Source: Streptomyces cellulosae
Lineage (GTDB): Bacteria > Actinomycetota > Actinomycetes > Streptomycetales > Streptomycetaceae
Assembly (NCBI GenBank): GCA_014655195.1
Contig: BNBH01000004.1
Location: forward strand, 1-64,000
Direction of reading: 5' to 3'
Length of the DNA: 64,000 nucleotides
The stretch's first letter is position 1; the number at the start of each line of letters is the position of its first letter. Under the pieces are notes generated by a model. That model was given only the letters and a program-made list of their open reading frames with translations. It made no database searches and was not told the origin of the DNA. Positions 1 through 6,269 of this stretch are shown here, piece after piece. Position numbers and translations under genes: made by a program.

Positions 1-415
1 ATCTGGCGTTGACTTTTGGCACGCTGTTGAGTTCTCAAGGAACGGACGCTTCCTTTGTACTCACCCTCTCGGGCTTTCCTCCGGGCGCTTCCCTTCGGTC
101 TTGCGGTTCCGACTCTATCAGATCTTTTTCTCGACCTGACCCCCGGTCAGCGGGGTTTGTCTTTCCGGCCGTTGCGGGCCGTTCCGACGAGTGAGACTTT
201 AGCGGATTCCCGGCTCCCGACCTAATCGGGGTCCTGCTCCCTTTCGGGTGCGGATTCCTCATTCCATGAATAAGCACGCCAATGACGCGCCCGCGGACAA
301 GCCGCCGACGTCGATCAGGAGTGGTACTCACAGGATGGCTGTCCGGGGCCGACCGGAGTCGGTGCTCACGTCGGACAACTCGGAGAACACTACGGATCCC
401 CCAGGTGCGTGTCAA
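1..415 (-). promoter_or_regulatory. rRNA operon promoter/leader region, operon leaving the left edge
   Basis: Read on the minus strand, the last ~40 bases (ending CAACAGCGTGCC...CAACGCCAGAT) match the conserved leader that precedes 16S rRNA in Streptomyces, so a 16S gene should begin just outside the left edge. Three -10-like hexamers are visible on this strand: TAGTGT (387-392), TAAAGT (196-201) and TAGAGT (112-117). This fits the tandem promoters known for Streptomyces rrn operons. Only the first has a consensus -35. No protein gene is supported in 1-456; the open frames here are chance GC-rich ORFs. Confidence 0.85.
387..415 (-). promoter_or_regulatory. Strong HrdB-type promoter of the rrn operon
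   Basis: TTGACA (410-415, minus strand), a 17-nt spacer and TAGTGT (387-392) form a near-consensus housekeeping promoter pointing into the rrn leader. It is the most distal of the apparent tandem promoters and lies back-to-back with the trpS leader promoter. Confidence 0.75.
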
Positions 416-443
416 CTCGCTGCGGTGCCCCACCCCCGGGGCG

Positions 444-449
444 TAGTCT
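444..449 (+). promoter_or_regulatory. Candidate -10 element of the trpS leader transcript
   Basis: TAGTCT ends 7 nt before the ATG of the leader peptide, so transcription would start at or next to that ATG (a leaderless leader peptide). The hexamer 17 nt upstream (421-426, TGCGGT) is a poor -35. The call rests on spacing only. Confidence 0.4.
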
Positions 450-456
450 CAGGGGC

Positions 457-498
457 ATGACGACGCGTACGCACAGCCAGTTCTGGTGGGCCGCCTGA
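457..498 (+). CDS. Trp-rich leader peptide of the trpS attenuator
   Basis: A 13-codon ORF, MTTRTHSQFWWAA, with two adjacent Trp codons (TGG TGG) three codons before the stop. It is followed closely by alternative RNA stems and a terminator, then trpS. This is the standard layout of ribosome-mediated attenuation: a ribosome stalled at the Trp codons when charged tRNA-Trp is scarce should favour the antiterminator. Ribosome-mediated attenuation of the auxiliary, indolmycin-resistant trpS of S. coelicolor has been reported, and this leader has the same arrangement. The ATG is preceded by AGGGGC too closely for a normal Shine-Dalgarno, consistent with leaderless initiation. Confidence 0.85.
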   Translation: MTTRTHSQFWWAA

Positions 499-550
499 CG
501 GCGGTCGTCCTGCGTATGCACCCAACGGCCGCCGCCTCGGCGGCCGTTTT
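491..550 (+). promoter_or_regulatory. Transcription attenuator controlling trpS
   Basis: Three mutually exclusive pairings can be drawn. CCGCC at 491-495 (over the leader's last codons) pairs with GGCGG at 500-504. GGCGG at 500-504 can instead pair with CCGCC at 529-533, giving an antiterminator. Positions 524-534 pair perfectly with 538-548 (11 bp, 3-nt loop) followed by T residues, giving the terminator. Stalling at the Trp codons would cover segment 1 and free segment 2 for antitermination. The pairings are seen in the sequence; the switching is inferred. Confidence 0.75.
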
Positions 551-626
551 GCTTTCTCCCTCCGGAGCTCGAGGGGCGGCCGTCCCGGACGGCGGCCTCG
601 ACGCTCGACAGGAGTGGGGAGAAGAG

Positions 627-1661
627 ATGACTCGGGTCTTCAGCGGTATCAAGCCGACCGGACATCTGACGCTGGGGAACTACCTCGGAGCCATGCGGCG
701 GTGGGCCACGGTCGACCAGTACCGGGCGGACGCACTGTTCTGCATCGTCGACCTGCACGCCCTGACCGTCGACCACGATCCGGCACGGGTGCGCCGGCTG
801 AGCAGGCAGGCGGCCACGCTGCTGCTGGCGTCGGGGCTGGATCCGGAGCGGTGCACGGTGTTCGTGCAGAGCCATGTGGACGAGCACGCCCGGCTGTCGT
901 ACCTGCTGGAATGCGTGGCCACCGACGGCGAGATGCGCCGGATGATCCAGTACAAGGAGAAGGCGGTGCGCGAGCAGCGGCGGGGCGGGAGCGTGCGGCT
1001 GTCGCTGCTGACGTATCCGGTGCTGATGGCGGCGGACATCCTGGCGTACGGGACGGACGAGGTGCCGGTCGGGAACGACCAGACGCAGCACGTGGAGCTG
1101 GCGCGGGACATCGCGGTGCGGTTCAACCAGCGGTACGGGCACACGTTCGTCGTGCCGCGGGCGACCAGTCCGGCGGTGGCGGCGCGCGTGATGAACCTGC
1201 AGGAGCCCGGTTCGAAGATGGGCAAGAGCGACGACACCGGGCCGGGGATCGTCTATCTGCTGGACGAGCCGGAGGTGGTGCGGAAGAAGGTCATGCGGGC
1301 GGTGACCGACAGCGGCACCGGGGTCGTCTACGACCGGGCGTCGCGGCCGGGGCTCGCGAACCTGCTGGAGATCCTCGCGGCCTGCACCGGCGGGGATCCC
1401 GAGCGGCTGGCGGGGTCCTACGACGGGTACGGGGCGCTGAAGAGAGACACGGCGGACGCGGTGATCGAGGTGCTGCGGCCGCTGCGGGAGCGGCACCAGG
1501 AGCTGTGCGCCGACCCGGGTTATCTGGAGGGCGTGCTGCGGGAGGGCGCCGCGCGGGCGCGGGGGATGGCGCGGCCGACGGTGGACGCCGCCTACCGGGC
1601 GATCGGCCTGCTGCCGGCCTCGGAGGACGTGGCGGCGGCTCCGTCGGGCGCGGCCCGGTAG
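627..1661 (+). CDS. trpS: Tryptophanyl-tRNA synthetase, probably the auxiliary indolmycin-resistant type
   Basis: Class I aminoacyl-tRNA synthetase charging tRNA-Trp in the cytoplasm; 344 aa, usual family length. The HIGH-type motif is in LTLGNYLGAMRRW near residue 15, followed by the Trp-pocket region FCIVDLHALTVDHDP. The KMSKS loop reads KMGKSDD, with Gly in place of the first Ser. The start ATG follows GGGGAG with 5-nt spacing; the longer upstream frame runs through the attenuator and is unlikely. Expression is probably set by the upstream Trp attenuator. Known for the family: S. coelicolor carries a second, antibiotic-resistant TrpRS under such control. Inferred here: this copy is that auxiliary enzyme, judged from the attenuator and the proC/ilvD neighbourhood. 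The resistance itself cannot be read from sequence. Confidence 0.93.
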   Translation: MTRVFSGIKPTGHLTLGNYLGAMRRWATVDQYRADALFCIVDLHALTVDHDPARVRRLSRQAATLLLASGLDPERCTVFVQSHVDEHARLSYLLECVATDGEMRRMIQYKEKAVREQRRGGSVRLSLLTYPVLMAADILAYGTDEVPVGNDQTQHVELARDIAVRFNQRYGHTFVVPRATSPAVAARVMNLQEPGSKMGKSDDTGPGIVYLLDEPEVVRKKVMRAVTDSGTGVVYDRASRPGLANLLEILAACTGGDPERLAGSYDGYGALKRDTADAVIEVLRPLRERHQELCADPGYLEGVLREGAARARGMARPTVDAAYRAIGLLPASEDVAAAPSGAAR

Positions 1662-1668
1662 GTGCGGC

Positions 1669-1705
1669 GGGCGGCCGCGGCGCGGTGACGTAGCCGCGGC
1701 CTGCC
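1669..1705. terminator. Candidate bidirectional terminator between trpS and proC
   Basis: A 13-nt arm at 1669-1681 pairs with 1693-1705 with one mismatch around an 11-nt loop, in the gap between convergent trpS and proC. There is no T-run, which is common for Streptomyces terminators. Confidence 0.45.
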
Positions 1706-1717
1706 GGGGTCAGCCGG

Positions 1718-2530
1718 TCAGCCGTTGTTGCCGGAGGCCAGTTCGCGGCTGCGGTCGCGGGCGGCTTCCAGGGCGGCGATGAGGGCCGCGCGGACGCCGT
1801 GGTTCTCCAGCTCGCGGATGGCGTTGATGGTGGTGCCGGCGGGGGACGTGACGTTCTCCCGCAGCTTCACGGGATGTTCGCCGCTGTCGCGGAGCATCGT
1901 CGCGGCGCCGATCGCGGACTGCACGATCAGGTCGTGCGCCTTGTCGCGGGGCAGGCCGAGCAGGATGCCTGCGTCCGTCATGGCCTCGACCAGGTAGAAG
2001 AAGTACGCCGGGCCGGAGCCGGAGAGCGCCGTGCAGGCGTCCTGCTGGGACTCGGGCACGCGGAGGGTCTTGCCGACGGCGCCGAAGATCTCCTCGGCGT
2101 GGGCGAGGTGGTCCGCGGTGGCGTGGCGGCCGGCGGAGATGACCGACATGGCCTCGTCGACAAGGGCGGGGGTGTTGGTCATGACGCGGACGACCGGGGT
2201 GCCCTCGGCGAGGCGCTCCTCGAAGTACGCGGTGGGGATGCCCGCCGCGCCGCTGATGACCAGGCGGTCGGCGGGGACGTGCGGGGCGAGCTCGTCGAGG
2301 AGGGTGCCCATGTCCTGCGGCTTGACCGTGAGGATGAGGGTGTCGGCGGTCTTGGCGGCTTCCTGGTTGGTGACCGGGGTGACGCCGTGACGCGCGCGGA
2401 GCTCGTCGGCGCGTTCCCGGCGGCGGGCGGTGACCAGGAGGTCGGCGGGGGACCAGCCGGCGCGGATCATTCCGCTGAGCAGGGCTTCGCCGATCTTGCC
2501 GGTGCCGAGGACTGCGACTTTCTGGGTCAT
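1718..2530 (-). CDS. proC: Pyrroline-5-carboxylate reductase
   Basis: Reduces 1-pyrroline-5-carboxylate to proline with NAD(P)H, the last step of proline synthesis. 270 aa, as usual for ProC. The N-terminal Rossmann motif is VAVLGTGKIGEALLSGMI. The C-terminal dimerisation/active-site signature is present in the ALSGSGPAYFFYLVEAMTDA and DSGEHPVKLRENVTSPAGTT regions. The start MTQKVAVLG was chosen because the Rossmann strand begins at residue 4; the frame continues upstream only through low-complexity GC-rich sequence. It is convergent with trpS and appears monocistronic. Confidence 0.95.
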   Translation of the reverse strand: MTQKVAVLGTGKIGEALLSGMIRAGWSPADLLVTARRRERADELRARHGVTPVTNQEAAKTADTLILTVKPQDMGTLLDELAPHVPADRLVISGAAGIPTAYFEERLAEGTPVVRVMTNTPALVDEAMSVISAGRHATADHLAHAEEIFGAVGKTLRVPESQQDACTALSGSGPAYFFYLVEAMTDAGILLGLPRDKAHDLIVQSAIGAATMLRDSGEHPVKLRENVTSPAGTTINAIRELENHGVRAALIAALEAARDRSRELASGNNG

Positions 2531-2657
2531 GGCTGGGGGTGCCCTCCGGGGGTGGGTCGTCCTGGGGCGATTGTCCCATCCGGAGGGTGGTGGGGGCGGG
2601 GGTGTCCGGTGGGCGGACGGGCCTGTGGGGGTGCGGGACGGGTGGTTCGCCCCCGCC

Positions 2658-2740
2658 GCCCCTTCCCTTCCCGTCCCTGGGGCTGCGCCCCAGCCCCCTA
2701 TCGGCCCTTCGGGCCTCGTCCTCAAACGCCGGACGGGCTG
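2658..2740. repeat. Dispersed Streptomyces-type intergenic repeat (CTGGGGC / CTCAAACGCCGG type)
   Basis: Contains a 7-bp hairpin CTGGGGC-TGC-GCCCCAG (2677-2693), a second hairpin GGCCC-TTC-GGGCC (2703-2715) and the stretch CTCAAACGCCGGACGGGCTG, abutting the stop codon of the ABC permease. I recognise this string combination as a common intergenic element in Streptomyces. It may serve as transcription terminator for the permease, which ends at 2741. Confidence 0.6.
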
Positions 2741-3496
2741 TCAGGGCGTCCTTCGTTTCAAGGTGGCCGCGCCCAGGGTCAGGACCAGCAGGGCCACCGC
2801 TGCCACGATCGTGACGTCGCGGACGAAGGCCGTCGTCAGGTCGGCGTGGTGGAGGACCTCGTTCATGCCGTCGACCGCGTAGGACATGGGGAGGACGTCG
2901 GAGATCGTCTCCAGGACCGGGTGCATGGCGTCGCGCGGGGTGAAGAGGCCGCACAGCAGCAGCTGGGGGAAGATCACCGCCGGCATGAACTGCACCGCCT
3001 GGAACTCGGACGCCGCGAACGCCGACACGAACAGGCCGAGGGCGGTGCCGAGGAGCGCGTCGAGCAGGGCGACCAGGAGCAGCAGCCAGGGGCTGCCGAT
3101 GACGTCGAGGTCCAGGAACCACACCGCGAGTCCGGTGGCGAGGGCCGACTGGACGACCGCGACGGCGCCGAAGGCGAGGGCGTACCCGGCGATCAGGTCG
3201 CCCTTGCCGAGGGGCATGGCGAGCAGGCGTTCCAGGGTGCCGGAGGTGCGTTCGCGCAGGGTGGCGATCGACGTGACCAGGAACATCGTGATCAGCGGGA
3301 AGATACCCAGCAGCGAGGCGCCGATGGTGTCGAAGGAGCGGGCGCTGCCGTCGAAGACGTAGCGGAGCAGGAAGAGCATCACGCACGGGACGAGGATCAT
3401 CAGCGCGATGGTGCGCGGGTCGTGGCGGAGCTGGCGCAGGACCCGGGCCGCGGTGGCGGTGGTGCGGGGCAGGCTGAGGGCGCCGGTGGCGGTCAT
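2741..3496 (-). CDS. ABC-2 type transporter permease
   Basis: Integral membrane component of an ABC exporter, 251 aa, with about six hydrophobic segments. It has the ABC-2 hallmark region ERTSGTLERLLAMPLGKGDL (near residue 80) between the first and second helices, and a FMPAVIFPQLLLCGLF helix typical of the family. ATG 3494-3496 overlaps the TGA of the upstream ATPase gene in an ATGA junction, so the two are translationally coupled. The family often exports drugs or lipids; the substrate here is unknown. Confidence 0.88.
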   Translation of the reverse strand: MTATGALSLPRTTATAARVLRQLRHDPRTIALMILVPCVMLFLLRYVFDGSARSFDTIGASLLGIFPLITMFLVTSIATLRERTSGTLERLLAMPLGKGDLIAGYALAFGAVAVVQSALATGLAVWFLDLDVIGSPWLLLLVALLDALLGTALGLFVSAFAASEFQAVQFMPAVIFPQLLLCGLFTPRDAMHPVLETISDVLPMSYAVDGMNEVLHHADLTTAFVRDVTIVAAVALLVLTLGAATLKRRTP

Positions 3497-4284
3497 CGGG
3501 TGGACTCCTCGGTACGGGCGGACGCGGCGGCCTCGTCGACCAGGCGGAGGAACGCGGTCTCGACGGTGTCGGCGCCGGTGCGGGTGCGCAGCTCCTCGGG
3601 GGTGCCCTCGGCGAGGACCTCGCCCGCGCGCATGAGAAGCAGCTGGTGGCAGCGCTCGGCCTCGTCCATGACGTGGGACGAGACGAGGAGGGTGGCGTCG
3701 CGCTCCTCGGTGAGGTTGTGGAAGAGCTGCCAGAGGTCGCGGCGGAGTACGGGGTCCAGGCCGACGGTGGGTTCGTCGAGGACCAGCAGCTCGGGTGTGC
3801 CGAGGAGGGCGACGGCGAGGGAGACGCGGCTGCGCTGGCCTCCGGAGAGGGCGCCGGCGAGGGAGTCGGCGTGGCCGGTGAGGTCGACGTCGGCGATGGC
3901 CCGGGTGACGTTCTCGTGGCGGCGGTCGGCGGCGGCCCGGCCGGGGTCGAGGATCGCGGCGAAGTGGTCGAGGTTCTGGCGGACGGTCAGGTCGTCGTAG
4001 ACGGACGGGGCCTGGGTGACGTAGCCGATGCGGGTGCGCAGGGACGGGTGGCCGGCGGGGCGGCCGAGGACGTCGAGGGTGCCGGTGACCTTGGCCTGGG
4101 TGCCGACGACGGCGCGCATCAGCGTGGACTTGCCGCAGCCGGAGGGGCCGAGGAGGCCGGTGATGCGGCCGCGGGGGACCGTGAAGCCGAGGCCGCGCAG
4201 CACGGTGCGGGAGCCCCGGACGACGGTGAGGTCCTGGGCGTGGACGGCCGGCTCCTCCGGGGGCCGGGAGGAGTAATTCATCAT
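3493..4284 (-). CDS. ABC transporter ATP-binding protein (drug-exporter type)
   Basis: Energises the ABC-2 permease encoded immediately downstream. 263 aa with Walker A GLLGPSGCGKST near residue 43, Q-loop region GYVTQAPSVYDDLTV, signature LSGGQRSRVSLAVAL, Walker B LLVLDEPTVGLD and H-loop TLLVSSHVMDEA. This resembles the DrrA/YadG-type daunorubicin exporter ATPases. Two ATGs occur in tandem (4284 and 4281); GGAGGAG lies 10 nt upstream of the first. Both the Shine-Dalgarno and the ATGs sit inside a long inverted repeat (4266-4302), so expression is probably controlled there. No regulator gene adjoins the pair. Confidence 0.9.
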   Translation of the reverse strand: MMNYSSRPPEEPAVHAQDLTVVRGSRTVLRGLGFTVPRGRITGLLGPSGCGKSTLMRAVVGTQAKVTGTLDVLGRPAGHPSLRTRIGYVTQAPSVYDDLTVRQNLDHFAAILDPGRAAADRRHENVTRAIADVDLTGHADSLAGALSGGQRSRVSLAVALLGTPELLVLDEPTVGLDPVLRRDLWQLFHNLTEERDATLLVSSHVMDEAERCHQLLLMRAGEVLAEGTPEELRTRTGADTVETAFLRLVDEAAASARTEESTR

Positions 4285-4302
4285 GTGATGAATACTCCTC
4301 CC
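4266..4302 (-). promoter_or_regulatory. 37-bp inverted repeat over the RBS and start of the ABC operon
   Basis: Positions 4266-4283 and 4286-4302 are complementary over 17 bp with a single bulged A, around a 2-nt centre. The inner part, ATTCATCA-TG-TGATGAAT (4276-4293), is a perfect 8+8 dyad. In the mRNA the GGGAGGAG Shine-Dalgarno would pair with UCCUCCC in codons 5-7 and bury the AUG. In DNA the same site could be a MarR-type operator. The symmetry is seen directly; the function is inferred. Confidence 0.7.
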
Positions 4303-4317
4303 GGCGGCGCGGACGCG

Positions 4318-5106
4318 TCAAGCCGCCGGCGGCTTGGAAGCGAGGAGGAGGACGACGTCGTACGTCTCCTCGACGATCCCGTCCGGGAAGACCTCGAGGA
4401 CGTGGCGGCGCTCCTCGGCGAGGAAGGCGGTGGTGCGGCCGGGGTCCTGGACGAGGAAGAGGGAGTGGCTGCCAATGTTGGCCAGGTGGGCGTCGACCGG
4501 GATGCGGCGGCTCCAGCGGACCAGGTGACGGCTCAGGCCGAGGCGGCCGGAGGGGTCGGCGACGGGGGCGTCGAGGTCGTCCTTCCCGCGGGAGAAGTCC
4601 CGCCCGAAGTGCTCGCCGGCCCGGGCGGACGCCTCGGCGATCCACGGGACGTCGAGGGCGCTGGTGTTCCACCACAGGGCGAGTGAGCCGCCGGGGCGCA
4701 GCACGCGCAGGGCCTCCGGGACGGAGCGGGCGGGGTCGGTCCAGTGCCAGGACTGGGCGTAGGTGATCAGGTCGGCGCTGTCGGCGGCGAGAGGGAGGGC
4801 GTTGCCGTCGCCGCGGACGACCGGAGTGCCGGGGAGGCGGCGGCGGAACTCCGCGGCCATGTCCTCGCCGGGCTCGACGGCGACGACGTGCGCGCCGCGC
4901 TCGAGGAGGCGGGCGGTGGCCAGGCCGGTGCCGGCGCCGATGTCCGCCACCCGGGTGCCCGCGAGCGGGCGGCCGGTGAGGTCCTCGATCGCGTCGAACA
5001 GGGCGGGCGGATAGGTGGGGCGGTGGTCGGCGTACTGCGCGGCGACCGCGTTGAAGGAGTGGGCGCGGGCGGTGTGGGTGACCTGGTCGGCCCCGGATGT
5101 CGTCAT
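4318..5106 (-). CDS. Class I SAM-dependent methyltransferase
   Basis: A 262-aa soluble methyltransferase of the Methyltransf_11/25 kind. SAM-binding motif I is VADIGAGTGLATARLLERG (near residue 44), motif II VVAVEPGEDM, and post-motif ALRVLRPGGSLALWWN. The N-terminus AHSFNAVAAQYADHRPTYP is typical of the small-molecule methyltransferases that resemble UbiE/trans-aconitate enzymes. The start MTTSGAD was chosen because the frame further upstream is low complexity. It lies upstream of the ABC operon on the same strand with only 33 bp between, but the inverted repeat at 4266-4302 suggests separate control. Substrate unknown. Confidence 0.85.
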   Translation of the reverse strand: MTTSGADQVTHTARAHSFNAVAAQYADHRPTYPPALFDAIEDLTGRPLAGTRVADIGAGTGLATARLLERGAHVVAVEPGEDMAAEFRRRLPGTPVVRGDGNALPLAADSADLITYAQSWHWTDPARSVPEALRVLRPGGSLALWWNTSALDVPWIAEASARAGEHFGRDFSRGKDDLDAPVADPSGRLGLSRHLVRWSRRIPVDAHLANIGSHSLFLVQDPGRTTAFLAEERRHVLEVFPDGIVEETYDVVLLLASKPPAA

Positions 5107-5165
5107 ACGGCCATGGTCGCCGTGGGACGGGGTGGGGGGTGTCGGTTCTCCCCCGGCTGAACGGC

Positions 5166-5678
5166 TCAGGCGTCGTGGCGGCGGCGCTTGCGGGCGGGGT
5201 TGCCGGAGCGGCGGGTGATGCGGCGGTCGTACTCCTGGCGGGCCTGCTCGTACTCGGCGCGGTGCAGCTTCTCGCCGGGGGCCTCGGTGAGGGAGCGGAA
5301 GAAGTAGGCGAGGAGCGAGCCGACGAAGCCGATGGACAGGAGTCCGCGCAGGGACGACTGGCGGTCGGGGTCGGGGCGGGTGGAGAAGGAGGACCAGGTG
5401 TGGCCGAAGGCGAGGGCGCTGCAGACGGCGAACATCACGACGACGAGCAGCGAGACGAAGCCGCCGACGGCGGCGATCTGGAGCCCCTGGTAGGCGAACC
5501 GCAGCACGAAACACGCGGCGGCCGCGGCGGCCAGCGACCCGACGGCGACACCGAGCCGCCGGACGCCGTACCCACGGGAGCGGTCGACCCAGGTCGTCCC
5601 GAAGAAGCGGAGGGGTTCGGGCTGGGGCCCGGCGGGGGTGACCGGGACGCCGTTCGTGCGGTTCTCTTCTGCGCTCAC
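5166..5678 (-). CDS. Conserved integral membrane protein of unknown function
   Basis: 170 aa from a GTG start (MSAEENRTNG...); no ATG is available in a plausible place. A polar N-terminus is followed by three hydrophobic stretches: GSLAAAAAACFVLRF, FVSLLVVVMFAVCSALAFG and LLSIGFVGSLLAYFF. The C-terminal tail is very basic (RRITRRSGNPARKRRRHDA) and probably cytoplasmic. I do not recognise the family. It sits 59 bp upstream of the methyltransferase on the same strand, so co-transcription is possible. Confidence 0.75.
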   Translation of the reverse strand: MSAEENRTNGVPVTPAGPQPEPLRFFGTTWVDRSRGYGVRRLGVAVGSLAAAAAACFVLRFAYQGLQIAAVGGFVSLLVVVMFAVCSALAFGHTWSSFSTRPDPDRQSSLRGLLSIGFVGSLLAYFFRSLTEAPGEKLHRAEYEQARQEYDRRITRRSGNPARKRRRHDA

Positions 5679-5764
5679 GGTTCGATTGTGACTCCTCCCC
5701 CAGGCGACCGCGGGACGCCCCCGCCCCGTCGAGGGGGGCCGGCGGCGTCCCGCGCGTAAGGCGT

Positions 5765-6085
5765 CTAGCAGCGGGGGGCGACATACCCGTCGCTGCCGGT
5801 GCGGACGTAGGCGTCGGAGACGTACTCGCCGCTGCCGATCCTGTCCCAGATGTTCGAGGTGCCGTAAGGGCCCGTCACCCGGGTGCCCGGCGTCTGGCAT
5901 CTGATCCGGACCTGGGCGCCCTCGGGCAGGACGCGGACGACCGTGTAGCCGGTGCCGGGACCGCTGCGGACGTTCAGCCGGTAGCCGGGCGCCACCGGAT
6001 ACGACGCCGCGAGCGCGGCCGCCGTGACCGTCACCTCCGCCGCTTTCCCGGCGTCCGTGACGGCTCTGCTCTGGTCAACAGACAT
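5765..6085 (-). CDS. Small SH3-domain (SH3b) protein
   Basis: 106 aa with a bacterial SH3 fold in the C-terminal two thirds: PGYRLNVRSGPGTGYTVVRVLPEGAQVRIRC is the canonical SH3_3 opening, later followed by NIWDRIGSGEYVSDAYV. SH3b domains bind peptidoglycan stem peptides or act as spacers in cell-wall proteins. No clear signal peptide is present with this start. The start ATG 6083-6085 is preceded by GGGGGAGG at good spacing, which favours it over the longer frame. Divergent from the kinase at 6270. Confidence 0.75.
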   Translation of the reverse strand: MSVDQSRAVTDAGKAAEVTVTAAALAASYPVAPGYRLNVRSGPGTGYTVVRVLPEGAQVRIRCQTPGTRVTGPYGTSNIWDRIGSGEYVSDAYVRTGSDGYVAPRC

Positions 6086-6269
6086 GGAGAACCTCCCCCG
6101 TTGCACCCCACGACCTTCATGGGGCCACGTTGATTCTCCTGTTATCACTCATGAAGCATCAATGCACAATTCGCACAAGGAGACGGCCACGCCGCATCTG
6201 TCCCGCACACACCATCGACTAGGCTCCGACCGTCGCGCGCGCGATCGAGCAGCACGGGGGGGTGGTTCC

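Noticed and set aside
248..460. ORF crossing the rrn promoter region and trpS leader
   Set aside because: It overlaps the promoter elements and the conserved rRNA leader in antisense; its translation is unlike any protein motif and the real leader peptide is in another frame.
2741..4675. One 644-aa protein spanning the permease and a frame opposite the ATPase
   Set aside because: The upstream part is an Arg/Pro-rich shadow of the ATPase gene in another frame; the permease proper starts at ATG 3496 with an ATGA overlap.
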